From Pelagibacteraceae bacterium AG-313-A04 (GTDB lineage: Bacteria > Pseudomonadota > Alphaproteobacteria > Pelagibacterales > Pelagibacteraceae), in NCBI GenBank assembly GCA_003284275.1, contig QBVU01000003.1, positions 1 to 64,000 of the forward strand: a DNA stretch of 64,000 bases. Reading direction: 5' to 3'. The position numbers and the translations under genes were made by a program. Shown here piece after piece: positions 37,056 through 48,355 of this stretch. Numbering within the stretch: position 1 is the stretch's first letter; the number at the start of each line of letters is the position of its first letter. The notes under the pieces were generated by a model, which did no database searches, was not told the origin of the DNA, and worked only from the letters and a program-made list of their open reading frames with translations.

Positions 37056-38029
37056 TAAGGAATTAGTATTGCTGGCCCAGTAAGTTTTCTTGCCTCTAAA
37101 TCCTCATGAGCTTTTTTTGCGTCGATTAAGCTATACTCTTTTGAAATTTTGATTTTAATTTTGCCAAATTTTACTTTTTCAAAAACAGCATCGGCGCCAG
37201 CTTGGAGTTCTTTTCTGTTTGTAAAATATTGACCAATAGAAGGTCTAGTTAAATAAAGACCTTTAGGCTGGATATCTTTGGGGACATTAACTGGATCAAG
37301 TGGACCTGAAGCGTTTCCAAAGCTTATCATCATACCCCTTGTTTTAAGACAAGCTAATGAGCCAGTAAAAGTATTTTTACCAACTCCATCAAATACTGCT
37401 GGAACTCCTTCATTGTTAGTAATCTCCATTACTTTTTTTGCAAAATCATCTTTTGTATAATTTATAACGTGTGCGTAACCATTCTCTTCAGCAATTTTAA
37501 TCTTATTATCAGAACCCACTGTTCCTATAACTTTTGCACCAATACTATTAGCCCACTGAGCAAATATTTGACCAACTCCTCCTGCAGCAGCATGAAATAA
37601 AACAGTTTCACCAGCTTTAAGATTATAAGTTTTGCAAAGTAAATAATTAGTAGTTAACCCCTTTGTCATTAAGGTTGCAGCTTGTTTATGAGATATACCT
37701 TCAGGAACTTTTACAGCTATCTTAGATGGAATAATTCTTTGTTGTGAATAGGCGCCCAAAGGTACCGAAGCATATGCTATATTATCACCTATATTAAATT
37801 CTTTAACATTAGACCCGACCTCTTCTACTTTACCTGCTGCTTCTAATCCAATTCCACTTGGAAGCTTAAGAGGGTACAAACCTGATCTGTGATAAGTATC
37901 AATGTAATTTAAACCAATAGCATAATTGGTAACTTTAATATCATCAGGACCAGGGGTCCCGACCTTAACGTCTTGAAGTTCTAATACTTCAGGACCTCCA
38001 TTATTGTTTATAATTATTGCTTTTGGCAT
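37055..38029 (-). CDS. qor: NADPH:quinone oxidoreductase (zinc-free MDR family)
   Basis: A 324-aa medium-chain dehydrogenase/reductase of the quinone oxidoreductase group. The N-terminal GroES-like fold has GLNYIDTYHRSGLYPLKLP and GIGLEAAGKVEEVG. The Rossmann part has the NADPH loop AAAGGVGQIFAQWA near residue 148 and VFDGVGK near 213. Zinc ligands of alcohol dehydrogenases are absent. It would reduce quinones by one electron with NADPH. Neighbouring pirin and CDGSH genes suggest an oxidative-stress context. Confidence 0.9.
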   Translation of the reverse strand: MPKAIIINNNGGPEVLELQDVKVGTPGPDDIKVTNYAIGLNYIDTYHRSGLYPLKLPSGIGLEAAGKVEEVGSNVKEFNIGDNIAYASVPLGAYSQQRIIPSKIAVKVPEGISHKQAATLMTKGLTTNYLLCKTYNLKAGETVLFHAAAGGVGQIFAQWANSIGAKVIGTVGSDNKIKIAEENGYAHVINYTKDDFAKKVMEITNNEGVPAVFDGVGKNTFTGSLACLKTRGMMISFGNASGPLDPVNVPKDIQPKGLYLTRPSIGQYFTNRKELQAGADAVFEKVKFGKIKIKISKEYSLIDAKKAHEDLEARKLTGPAILIP

Positions 38030-38050
38030 TCAGGGAACGTACTTGAACTT

Positions 38051-38893
38051 TTAATATTTAGCAAATGTTCCGTTATTATAATCTTGTATCGCTTCAAGTA
38101 TTTCTGCCTTTGTATTCATCACAAAAGGACCACCTCTCGCAATAGGCTCGCCTATGGGTTTGCCCGCAATAAATAAAAATTCAGATTTTTTTGATGCTTT
38201 GACAATAAGTTTATTACCTCTCTTAAGTAAAATTAAATTTGAGTCAGAAGTTTTTTCGTGATCCTTTTCACCTATTTTCAACTGACCTTTAAGTAAATAT
38301 ATAAAACTATTGTGTCCATCTGGAGCTTCACAGCTAAATTCTTTGCCTTCATTTAAGTTTATGTGGAAATAAATTGGTTCCACATTATGATTTTTTTCAG
38401 GTCCCTCAGCACTTTCATATTTACCAGCTATTACTTTAACAATTTTATCATTGTCTTTGTGAGTTCCAAGCTCATTACCTTTTATATAAAGATATTCAGG
38501 TTTGTTTTTTTTAAGTTTTGCTGGCATGTTGATCCATAATTGGAATCCTAGCAATTTACCTTCTTTCATAGCAGGCATCTCCGAGTGTATAATACCTCTA
38601 CCAGTTTTCATCCATTGTACATCACCAGATGCCATAATTCCTTTAGCGCCAGTGCTGTCCTGATGTTCAAATTCTCCATTTAACATATAAGTAACCGTCT
38701 CTATTCCTCTATGCGGGTGAGGAGGAAAACCTGCAATATAATCCTCTTTATTTTCTGATCCAAACTCATCAAGCATTAAAAAAGGATCAATATAATCTGC
38801 TTCAGGTGTACCAATACTTCTTTTTAATTTTACACCAGCACCATCTGATGCGTTTAATGCTTTTATAATTTTTTTAACTTCAATATTCTTCAT
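38051..38893 (-). CDS. Pirin family protein
   Basis: A 280-aa bicupin. The N-terminal cupin carries the pirin iron ligands in FPPHPHRGIETVTYMLNG near residues 55-72 and the GIIHSEMPA element near residue 100. The C-terminal part has FLFIAGKPIGEPIARGGPFVMN, standard for pirins. Some pirins are quercetin 2,3-dioxygenases; others regulate proteins. No substrate can be assigned here. It lies 6 nt after the CDGSH gene and 21 nt before qor. Confidence 0.92.
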   Translation of the reverse strand: MKNIEVKKIIKALNASDGAGVKLKRSIGTPEADYIDPFLMLDEFGSENKEDYIAGFPPHPHRGIETVTYMLNGEFEHQDSTGAKGIMASGDVQWMKTGRGIIHSEMPAMKEGKLLGFQLWINMPAKLKKNKPEYLYIKGNELGTHKDNDKIVKVIAGKYESAEGPEKNHNVEPIYFHINLNEGKEFSCEAPDGHNSFIYLLKGQLKIGEKDHEKTSDSNLILLKRGNKLIVKASKKSEFLFIAGKPIGEPIARGGPFVMNTKAEILEAIQDYNNGTFAKY

Positions 38894-38899
38894 AAAAAA

Positions 38900-39139
38900 C
38901 TATTTAGTGTTATGAGATCCATCACACATTGGTGGATCATTAGTTAGTTTACAAGTGCAGAAAAAAACTTTTTTAGATTGATCGGCCTTATAATGTAAAG
39001 GCTTAAAAGCTGTGTCTTTATGTGATCCATCACAAAAGGGTTGTTTCTCGCTTAATCCGCATGTGCACCAGTAATAAGATTTACCTTCTAAGACATTTAT
39101 CCCTATCGGAGTATCTCCAGCTCTTTTTCCTTTATTCAT
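38900..39139 (-). CDS. Double CDGSH iron-sulfur protein
   Basis: A 79-aa protein with two CDGSH motifs. The ligand sets are Cys25, Cys27, Cys36 and His40, and Cys61, Cys63, Cys72 and His76. Each set would bind a 2Fe-2S cluster with 3Cys-1His ligation, known for redox-active, pH-sensitive clusters in mitoNEET relatives. There is no membrane anchor. It lies between a HAD hydrolase and a pirin in one run. The exact function is unknown. Confidence 0.92.
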   Translation of the reverse strand: MNKGKRAGDTPIGINVLEGKSYYWCTCGLSEKQPFCDGSHKDTAFKPLHYKADQSKKVFFCTCKLTNDPPMCDGSHNTK

Positions 39140-39164
39140 TTAATCTTTCTAATTTTCAGTTTGC

Positions 39165-39827
39165 TTATACAATATCTAATAGTTGTTTTAAATTTTTAAT
39201 TTCGTCGCTGGGCTTATAATCAAGTTTATCAAAAATATTATTATTCCTATTCACCCAAATAGAGTTATAACCATAATTTCCACCACCAGATACATCCCAA
39301 GTATTTGCACTTAAAAATGCAACTTGATCTTTTTGTATATTGTATTTTTTGATTGGCATGTCATAAACTTTTGAGTTTGGTTTATAAATTCCAACTTCTT
39401 CGATTGAAAAAACGTCATCAAAAATATTTTTTAAATTGTTACTTTCAATTAACTCATTGAGAAGGGCAGGTGTTCCATTTGAAAGAACACCAAGTTTATA
39501 ATTCTTTTCTTTTAAAGTTTTTAAAACTTCAGGAACCTCCTTAAACGTTGAGAGCACTTTATATAGATTAAGTAATTCATTTCTCATAGAGAAATTGATA
39601 TCGAAAGTTTTCATTGATTTATCCAAACTATCTTCTGTAATCTGCCAGAAGTCTTTGTGTCTGTTCATTAAACTTCTAAGCCAAGTATATTCAAGTTGTG
39701 TGGTTCTCCAATAATTAGCAAAACTCTCCCACTTACTACCGATTTTATCTTTACATTTTTCTGCAGCTGAATTGACATCAAAAAGAGTGCCATAGGCATC
39801 AAAAATTATTGCTTTAATATTTTTCAT
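39165..39827 (-). CDS. HAD hydrolase, haloacid dehalogenase type II family
   Basis: A 220-aa protein similar to L-2-haloacid dehalogenases. Motif I FDAYGTLFDVNSA has the nucleophile Asp near residue 9, then WRTTQLEYTWLRSLM near residue 40, motif II LSNGTPALL near residue 115, Lys motif YKPNSKVY near 150, and FLSANTWDVSGG near 173. These residues fit true dehalogenases, where the Asn/Trp pair binds halide. Activity is not proven. It is first in the redox run. Confidence 0.85.
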   Translation of the reverse strand: MKNIKAIIFDAYGTLFDVNSAAEKCKDKIGSKWESFANYWRTTQLEYTWLRSLMNRHKDFWQITEDSLDKSMKTFDINFSMRNELLNLYKVLSTFKEVPEVLKTLKEKNYKLGVLSNGTPALLNELIESNNLKNIFDDVFSIEEVGIYKPNSKVYDMPIKKYNIQKDQVAFLSANTWDVSGGGNYGYNSIWVNRNNNIFDKLDYKPSDEIKNLKQLLDIV

Positions 39828-39844
39828 AACTTAAATTAATATTA

Positions 39845-40558
39845 ATGAGTAATATAAGATTATTCTACCCAGAAAATATATCAGAAAATACCACAAGCTT
39901 GTTATCAAAAGAACAGACTCATTATGTTGTGAATGTAATGAGATTAAAAAGGGGATCTAATTTAAACTTTTTTAACAAATATGGTGAGTGGAAAAGTGAG
40001 ATAATCTTTTTAGACAAAGATAGAGTAGAGGTAAAATTTTTAAATAAAGTAAAGGATTCTTCAAATTCATCGATTGTTGAATTAGCGATCTGCCTAGTAA
40101 AAAAAAATCCAATGGAAAACATTTTACAAAAAGCTACAGAACTTGGTGTTACTAAAATTATTCCAATCATATCTGAAAGAACTGAGATAAAAGAATTAAA
40201 TTTTGTAAGAGCAAAAAAAATTGTTGTTGAAGCAACTGAGCAATCTAATCAATTAAGCCCTCCGGAAATATCTAATGTAATGAAACTTAAAGATTTTTTA
40301 AATAATTTAGATAGCTCCACAAGATTATTATTTGCTGATGTTAACTCCAAAGATAATTTAAAAAAGGAAGCATTCGATGGATTCAAATCGCTATCTATTC
40401 TTATAGGTCCAGAAGGCGACTTTTCACCTTCAGAAAGAGAACTTATTCTAGCAAAAACTAATGTCGTGCCATTTACAATATCCAGAAATATCTTAAGGTC
40501 TGATACCGCTGTAATAAGCGCTATTTCATTGGTTAATTTTATCAATAACTTTCATTAA
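39845..40558 (+). CDS. rsmE: 16S rRNA (uracil1498-N3)-methyltransferase RsmE
   Basis: SPOUT-fold methyltransferase, 237 aa. An N-terminal PUA-like domain starts IRLFYPENI and has HYVVNVMRLKRG. The knotted C-terminal domain has the expected KKNPMENILQKATELGV near residue 85, ISERTE, ATEQSNQLSPPEI, and the SAM loop LIGPEGDFSPSE near residue 180, then LGILRSDTAVISA-like NILRSDTAVISA near the end. It methylates U1498 of 16S rRNA. Confidence 0.92.
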   Translation: MSNIRLFYPENISENTTSLLSKEQTHYVVNVMRLKRGSNLNFFNKYGEWKSEIIFLDKDRVEVKFLNKVKDSSNSSIVELAICLVKKNPMENILQKATELGVTKIIPIISERTEIKELNFVRAKKIVVEATEQSNQLSPPEISNVMKLKDFLNNLDSSTRLLFADVNSKDNLKKEAFDGFKSLSILIGPEGDFSPSERELILAKTNVVPFTISRNILRSDTAVISAISLVNFINNFH

Positions 40559-40576
40559 TTGTCGCATTAATTGAAA

Positions 40577-40604
40577 TTGTGAAATTGTTTAAAAGCTGTA
40601 TAAA
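40577..40604 (+). promoter_or_regulatory. Promoter of the cytochrome oxidase operon
   Basis: TTGTGA at 40577-40582, a 16-nt spacer, and TATAAA at 40599-40604, only 5 nt before the ATG of coxB at 40610. No Shine-Dalgarno sequence is present, so the message may be leaderless. Confidence 0.5.
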
Positions 40605-40609
40605 AACTT

Positions 40610-43038
<2,429 letters not shown>

Positions 43039-43039
43039 A

Positions 43040-43957
43040 TTGAGCCAAACACTTTCAAAGACTAGAAGCTCGAAGCAAGGATTAGCTTTAGGTTTAAATT
43101 CATTTTTCAATTTAATGAAACCAAGAGTGATGTCTCTTGTTTTATTTACTTGTATGGTTGGATTATTAATCGCCCCTTTTCAGGTCGATTTTAAATCTTC
43201 AATCATCTCTCTATTAGCCGTAGCAATTGGTTCGGGAGCTGCTGGAGTTTTAAATATGTGGTATGAGTCAGATCTTGATGCTTTGATGAGCAGAACTTGT
43301 CTTAGACCAATTCCAACAGGAAAGATTAAAAAAAACCAGGCACTATATTTTGGAATAGTTTTATCATTTGTTTCAATAACAATGCTTTACTATTCAGCTA
43401 ATTTAATATCGGCGATCTTGTTAGCTTCGACAATTGCATTTTATTTTTTTATTTATACAATTTGGTTAAAAAGAAAAACTTCTCAAAATATTGTTATTGG
43501 AGGCGCAGCAGGCGCGTTACCACCAGTAATAGGTTGGACAATTGCTACTGGTTCAATATCTATCGAGCCAATAATACTTTTTTTAATAATATTTATTTGG
43601 ACCCCATCACATTTTTGGGCTTTGAGTTTATATAAATCTGAGGATTACAAGAAAGCAAAAATTCCTATGTTGCCTGTAATCGCAGGAGAAAAAATAACAA
43701 AAATAAATATTTTGATATATTCTTTATTGATGTTGCCAATAGTTATTGCACCTTTTATTTTTAATTTTGCAAGCTTGTTTTATTTATCAGTGACTTTGTT
43801 AATGACATTATATTACAACTATTTGTGCTTTAGCCTTTTTAAAGAGAAAGTAAAAAAACAATCAAATAAGATTGCAAGAAAAGTTTTCCTCTTTTCAATT
43901 TTTTATCTATTTTTAATTTATTTAATTTTATTAATTGATAATGCAAAAAGTTTTTAA
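43040..43957 (+). CDS. ctaB: Protohaem IX farnesyltransferase (haem O synthase)
   Basis: Converts haem b to haem o, a step towards haem a for this oxidase. A UbiA-type membrane protein of 305 aa. The first Asp-rich site is NMWYESDLDALMSRTCLRPIPTGKI near residue 72 and the second region has DYKKAKIPMLPVIAGE near residue 210. WTPSHFWALSLY is diagnostic of CyoE/CtaB. The start is TTG at 43040, 1 nt after ctaD. Confidence 0.95.
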   Translation: MSQTLSKTRSSKQGLALGLNSFFNLMKPRVMSLVLFTCMVGLLIAPFQVDFKSSIISLLAVAIGSGAAGVLNMWYESDLDALMSRTCLRPIPTGKIKKNQALYFGIVLSFVSITMLYYSANLISAILLASTIAFYFFIYTIWLKRKTSQNIVIGGAAGALPPVIGWTIATGSISIEPIILFLIIFIWTPSHFWALSLYKSEDYKKAKIPMLPVIAGEKITKINILIYSLLMLPIVIAPFIFNFASLFYLSVTLLMTLYYNYLCFSLFKEKVKKQSNKIARKVFLFSIFYLFLIYLILLIDNAKSF

Positions 43958-43959
43958 TT

Positions 43960-44070
43960 ATGAATAAAAAAAAGAAAAATATAATTACCGCGATTGTTTT
44001 GGTGCTTTTTATGATTTTTTTATTTGCACTTACATTTTATAATATTGGTATTTACAATAGGGAAATTTAA
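43960..44070 (+). CDS. 36-aa single-span protein in the oxidase operon (CoxF-like)
   Basis: A micro-frame of 36 codons starting ATG at 43960, 2 nt after ctaB and ending 2 nt before ctaG. A basic N-terminus (NKKKKN) precedes one membrane span (about residues 8-27). In other alphaproteobacteria a small CoxF-type protein lies at this same place between ctaB and ctaG, so it is probably an oxidase accessory protein. The call rests on position and topology, not on residues. Confidence 0.7.
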   Translation: MNKKKKNIITAIVLVLFMIFLFALTFYNIGIYNREI

Positions 44071-44072
44071 CT

Positions 44073-44621
44073 ATGACTGATAAAAAGAAACTTACTCCAT
44101 TAGCTTTAGTTTCAATATTTTTTTTAATGCTAGCTCTTTCTTTTGCATCCGTTCCATTATACGACCTGTTTTGTAGAGTAACTGGTTTTGGCGGCACTTC
44201 TCAAGATGCTTCAAATAAAGAAATACCTAAAATTATTGTTGATCAAAATTACAGTATGAGATTTGATACTAATATTCATAATACTTCAGACTGGAGATTT
44301 TATCCTGAAAAAAATACAATAGATTTAAAACCTGGTGAGGTACACACCGTAAAATTTAATATAGAAAATCCTGGAAATAAAACTTCTTCAGGAACAGCAT
44401 CTTTTAATGTTTCTCCATCAACATTCGGAAAATATGTTAATAAGATAGGTTGTTTTTGTTTTGAAAAACAAACCTTAAAACCAAATGAGAAGCAAGAATT
44501 CGTATTAACATTTTTCTTGGATCCAAAAGTAGTTGATGATAATAAAACTAAGAATATTTCTGATGTTACTCTTTCATTTACGTTTTTTGGCTCAGAATAT
44601 TACGAAAAAGGAAAAATTTAG
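44073..44621 (+). CDS. ctaG: Cytochrome c oxidase assembly protein CtaG (Cox11)
   Basis: Delivers copper to the CuB site of subunit I. 182 aa: one N-terminal membrane helix (residues 8-28), the SVPLYDLFCRVTGFGGT block right after it, and a periplasmic immunoglobulin-like domain with the copper motif CFCFEKQTL (Cys-x-Cys-Phe) near residue 130 and FFLDPKVVDD. It lies between the small CoxF-like protein and subunit III, the standard alphaproteobacterial order. Confidence 0.94.
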   Translation: MTDKKKLTPLALVSIFFLMLALSFASVPLYDLFCRVTGFGGTSQDASNKEIPKIIVDQNYSMRFDTNIHNTSDWRFYPEKNTIDLKPGEVHTVKFNIENPGNKTSSGTASFNVSPSTFGKYVNKIGCFCFEKQTLKPNEKQEFVLTFFLDPKVVDDNKTKNISDVTLSFTFFGSEYYEKGKI

Positions 44622-44623
44622 TT

Positions 44624-45415
44624 ATGTCAGCTGAAAAGAAAAAACATGATTTTCATTTGGTAGATCCAAGTCCGTGGCCAATATATGTTTCTTTTGCAAC
44701 TTTAGTTTTAGCTATTGGTGCCGTTTATTATTTTCACTCTAAAGCTCTTTGGCTATTATTAGTCGGGTTAGCTCTTGTTATTTACGGAGCTTTTATGTGG
44801 TGGAGAGATGTTATAGAAGAAGCTGAACATCAAGGTCATCACACCCAAATTGTACAAATAGGTCACCGATACGGAATGACATTATTTATTGCATCAGAAG
44901 TGATGTTTTTTGTAGCTTGGTTTTGGGCTTATTTTAACGCAAGTTTATTTCCAACAGAAACAATAGGAGGCACGTGGCCGCCACCTGATATCAAAACTTT
45001 TGATCCATGGGATATCCCATTAATTAATACATTAATTTTATTACTATCAGGAACAACCGTTACGTGGGCTCACCACGCGATGTTAGAGAATGATAGAAAA
45101 GGATTAGTTAATGGTTTAATAGCGACGGTGTTTCTTGGTTTTATATTTTCGTGTTTTCAAGCCTACGAATACCACCATGCAACATTTACTATAGATGGTG
45201 GAATTTACGGTTCTACATTTTATATGGCAACAGGTTTTCATGGCTTTCATGTAATCATAGGAACAATATTTTTAGCAGTATGTTTATTCAGATCAATGAA
45301 AGGCCACTCAACACCAACTCATCACTTTGGATTTGAAGCAGCAGCCTGGTACTGGCATTTTGTCGACGTAGTTTGGCTATTCTTATTTGCTGCGATCTAT
45401 ATTTGGGGAAGTTAA
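44624..45415 (+). CDS. ctaE: Cytochrome c oxidase subunit III
   Basis: 263 aa with seven membrane helices. It stabilises the core and takes part in proton uptake. Family elements are HDFHLVDPSPWPIY at the start, WWRDVIEEAEHQGHHT near residue 60, GMTLFIASEVMFFVAWFWAYF near residue 85, TGFHGFHVIIGT near 205 and WYWHFVDVVWLFLF near the end. It starts 2 nt after ctaG. Confidence 0.96.
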   Translation: MSAEKKKHDFHLVDPSPWPIYVSFATLVLAIGAVYYFHSKALWLLLVGLALVIYGAFMWWRDVIEEAEHQGHHTQIVQIGHRYGMTLFIASEVMFFVAWFWAYFNASLFPTETIGGTWPPPDIKTFDPWDIPLINTLILLLSGTTVTWAHHAMLENDRKGLVNGLIATVFLGFIFSCFQAYEYHHATFTIDGGIYGSTFYMATGFHGFHVIIGTIFLAVCLFRSMKGHSTPTHHFGFEAAAWYWHFVDVVWLFLFAAIYIWGS

Positions 45416-45422
45416 TCTCAAA

Positions 45423-46085
45423 TTGAAAAGAGCATTCTTATTTCAACTATTCGTAATTCTATTTGTAACAATATTTTGCGCCTTAGGAACTTGGCAGCTT
45501 TATAGATTGCAATGGAAGCTAGAGCTTATAAGTGAAATAACTTTTGGATTAGACTCTAAACCAATAGAATACTCTAATTCAATTAATAAAAATTATCAGA
45601 GAGTAAGCGCAAAAGGAAAGTTTAATTTTGATAATCAAATTTACCTTTATAGCTTGAATGATAGTGGAAAACCCGGATATGATGTTGTTACTCCATTTAG
45701 AACCGATAAGAATCAAAATGTTTTGATTAATAGAGGTTGGATTAAAAAAGAATTAAAAGATAATCCAAGCATAAATTTTGATACAGAAACTGACGAAGAG
45801 GTAATTGGACTTTTAAGAGAAATATATAAACCAAATATATTTAAACCGGACAATGACATTAAAAATAATATTTGGTTTTCATTAAATTTAGAAGATTTAA
45901 AAGAAGCTACAGGAGAGCAATTTAATGAATTCGTAATTTTTTTAGAAGATAATCAGGCTAAATCACCTCTGCCTAAAAAGATAAGCATAGATGTGCCAAA
46001 CAATCACCTTAAATATGCTATAACATGGTACGCAATATCAATCTCAATAATTTTTTATTATTTATATTTTAGAAGAAAAAAATGA
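45423..46085 (+). CDS. surf1: SURF1 family oxidase assembly protein
   Basis: Assists insertion of haem a into the oxidase. 220 aa with two terminal membrane helices (about residues 4-24 and 196-216) flanking a periplasmic domain. FCALGTWQLYRLQWK, QRVSAKGKFN, PGYDVVTPFR and LINRGWI are SURF1 landmarks. I chose the TTG at 45423, 7 nt after the ctaE stop; longer versions would run into ctaE. It overlaps thrC by 4 nt. Confidence 0.9.
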   Translation: MKRAFLFQLFVILFVTIFCALGTWQLYRLQWKLELISEITFGLDSKPIEYSNSINKNYQRVSAKGKFNFDNQIYLYSLNDSGKPGYDVVTPFRTDKNQNVLINRGWIKKELKDNPSINFDTETDEEVIGLLREIYKPNIFKPDNDIKNNIWFSLNLEDLKEATGEQFNEFVIFLEDNQAKSPLPKKISIDVPNNHLKYAITWYAISISIIFYYLYFRRKK

Positions 46086-47458
46086 ATTATTTTAGCACTA
46101 GGGATAAATCTTTAGAATTTAGTTTTAAAGATATTTTCTTAAGAGGACTTGCACCAGGCGGAGGGTTATTTTTGCCTGCTGAAATAAATAAGTATAGTCA
46201 AGAAGAACTTAATAATTTAAGTCAACTCAATTATAATGAACTTGCTACAGAAATTATCTTTAATTTTTGTTCAGATGAAATTAAAAAGGAAGATCTTAGC
46301 TCACTAATACAAAAATCTTATAGTAGTTTTAAAGATAAAGAAGTCGTAAATATAAAAAAAATTGGAAATATAAATCTTCTCGAACTTTATCATGGGCCCA
46401 CTTTAGCTTTTAAAGATATTGCAATGCAGGTAATTGGCAATATGTATGACTACTTAGAAGTCGCTAAAGATAAAACTGTAAATGTCGTAGTAGCTACATC
46501 AGGAGATACTGGTTCAGCAGCTATTGCAGCATTAAGTAATAGAAAAAATATAAATCTTTTTGTACTACATCCGCATAATAAGATTTCAAATATTCAAAGA
46601 AAAATAATGACAACAATTGGTGGAGCTAATATTTATAATATAGCTATTGAGGGTTCATTTGATGATTGTCAAAAAATTGTAAAAGAGCTTTTTAATGAAA
46701 ATAGTTTTAGATCAAAAATAAATATGTCAGGCGTAAATTCTATCAATTGGGCGAGAATTGTTTGTCAAATTGTTTATTATTTTTATTCTTTCTTCAGATT
46801 AAAAAAAAATAACATAAGCTTTTCAGTGCCAACTGGTAATTTTGGAGATATCTATGCCGGATATGTTGCAAAAAAAATGGGTTTACCAATTAATAAACTT
46901 ATAGTCGCTACTAATAAAAATGATATTTTACAAAGAGTTATTAATACAGGTGAATATAAACCTGATAAAGTGAAAGCAACCATTACACCAAGTATGGATA
47001 TACAAGTTGCCAGTAATTTTGAGAGGCTGCTTTATTATATATTAGATGAAAGCGATAGTAAGGTAGGATCATTAATGAATGATCTATCATCAAAAAGTAT
47101 ATTCAATTTAGAAAAAAAAGAAATCGATAAAATTAAAAAGGATTTTGAAGCAGTAAAAGTTACAGATGAAGAGACAGTATCTATAATTAATGAAATTTAT
47201 AAAGAGCATCAATTTATAATTGATCCTCATACTGCTACTGGAGTAGGAGCAGCAAAAAGTTTTAAAAATTTAGGAGATATAGTTGTTCTTGGTACAGCTC
47301 ATCCTTACAAATTCAGCGATACAATAAAAAAAGCTATAGGAAAAAACTTAGATTCACCTGAACATTTAAAATTGAATATGGATAAAAAGGAAACATTTGA
47401 TATTATTGGTAATTCAAATACAGACGTAAAAAATTATATTTTAGGAAAAATACAATGA
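46082..47458 (+). CDS. thrC: Threonine synthase ThrC
   Basis: PLP enzyme that converts O-phosphohomoserine to threonine. 458 aa, the long bacterial/fungal form. It starts NYFSTRDKSLEFSF. The PLP Lys is in LYHGPTLAFKDIAMQ near residue 105, ATSGDTGSAAIAAL follows near 140, and SVPTGNFGDIYAGYVAKKMGLP near 250. Homoserine kinase, which makes its substrate, is encoded nearby on the other strand (48.4-49.3 kb). Confidence 0.95.
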   Translation: MNYFSTRDKSLEFSFKDIFLRGLAPGGGLFLPAEINKYSQEELNNLSQLNYNELATEIIFNFCSDEIKKEDLSSLIQKSYSSFKDKEVVNIKKIGNINLLELYHGPTLAFKDIAMQVIGNMYDYLEVAKDKTVNVVVATSGDTGSAAIAALSNRKNINLFVLHPHNKISNIQRKIMTTIGGANIYNIAIEGSFDDCQKIVKELFNENSFRSKINMSGVNSINWARIVCQIVYYFYSFFRLKKNNISFSVPTGNFGDIYAGYVAKKMGLPINKLIVATNKNDILQRVINTGEYKPDKVKATITPSMDIQVASNFERLLYYILDESDSKVGSLMNDLSSKSIFNLEKKEIDKIKKDFEAVKVTDEETVSIINEIYKEHQFIIDPHTATGVGAAKSFKNLGDIVVLGTAHPYKFSDTIKKAIGKNLDSPEHLKLNMDKKETFDIIGNSNTDVKNYILGKIQ

Positions 47459-47940
47459 AAATTAAAAAAGGAGATAAACTCCAATCCTCGGAATTATTTT
47501 ATCTTGATCAAAATAATGATGTAAAAAAAATTGATATTTTAGATCTTTGTAAAGGCAAGACTATTATTTTAGGTATGCCAGGAGCTTTTACAAAAACTTG
47601 CTCAGCACTTCATCTTCCTGGGTATATAAAAAATTACGAACTAGCTAATAAAAAGGGAATTTCTAAAATTGTGTGTGTTGCTGTGAATGATCCTAATGTA
47701 ATGAAGGCCTGGGGTGAAAATCAAAATGTAGGTAGCAAAATCTTCATGGCTGGTGATCCTTTTCTTAAATTTACAAAGGCTATTGGAGCAGAGGTAGATA
47801 AATCCGAAAAAGGATTAGGAATTAGATCTAATCGCTACACTATGTTAGTGGAGAATAGTGAAGTTAAAAAAGTAGAGGAAGAAAAAGAAACAGCTACTTG
47901 TGAATTATCTTCAGCAGAAAGCTTTTTAAAATCTATTTAG
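47455..47940 (+). CDS. Peroxiredoxin, Prx5 type
   Basis: 161 aa thiol peroxidase. The peroxidatic Cys49 is in PGAFTKTCSALHLPGY, where a Lys replaces the more usual Pro. The AVNDPNVMKAWGE block and the C-terminal RYTMLVENSEVKK are standard. A second Cys near residue 148 (TATCELS) could resolve the disulfide or react with glutathione. It overlaps thrC by 4 nt and converges on rnhA with an 8-nt overlap. It would protect against peroxides produced near the respiratory chain. Confidence 0.9.
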   Translation: MKIKKGDKLQSSELFYLDQNNDVKKIDILDLCKGKTIILGMPGAFTKTCSALHLPGYIKNYELANKKGISKIVCVAVNDPNVMKAWGENQNVGSKIFMAGDPFLKFTKAIGAEVDKSEKGLGIRSNRYTMLVENSEVKKVEEEKETATCELSSAESFLKSI

Positions 47941-48355
47941 TTTTCGAAACTGCCAATTCATCAACAAGATTATTATATTTGTTGCCAGCGTGCGCCTTAA
48001 CCCATTTCCAAGTAACTTTATGTTTTAAGCAAACATTATCCAATTTAATCCAAAGATCTTTATTTTTAACCGGTTTCTTGTTTGAACTTTTCCAATTATT
48101 AACTTTCCACTTTTTAATCCAATCAGTTATTCCATCTTTTACATATTTCGAGTCGGTAAAGATTGTAATCTCTGATTTCTTTCTTATTTTTTTTAATGCC
48201 ATAATTGGAGCCATTAATTCCATCCTATTATTAGTTGTATTACTTTCACTTCCAGAAATACTCGATTGATTAGAATCGTCTAATATGATTGCTGCCCAAC
48301 CTCCCTTCCCAGGATTTCCAGAGCAAGCACCATCAGTATAAATTTTTAATTTCAT
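47933..48355 (-). CDS. rnhA: Ribonuclease HI
   Basis: Cleaves RNA in RNA-DNA hybrids. 140 aa (E. coli 155). The catalytic acids are visible: YTDGACSGNPGKGGWAAI (Asp8 region), NNRMELMAPIMALK (Glu), TIFTDSKYVKDGI (Asp), and WVKAHAGNKYNNLVDELA near the end (His and Asp). It is the last gene in the long minus-strand run that starts with ATP synthase Fo genes. Its start overlaps the thrB stop by 1 nt. Confidence 0.95.
   Translation of the reverse strand: MKLKIYTDGACSGNPGKGGWAAIILDDSNQSSISGSESNTTNNRMELMAPIMALKKIRKKSEITIFTDSKYVKDGITDWIKKWKVNNWKSSNKKPVKNKDLWIKLDNVCLKHKVTWKWVKAHAGNKYNNLVDELAVSKTK

Noticed and set aside
47939..47951. AGTTT-TCG-AAACT hairpin at the end of the peroxiredoxin and rnhA genes
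   Set aside because: Only five A/T-rich pairs and no T-tract; too weak to call a terminator.
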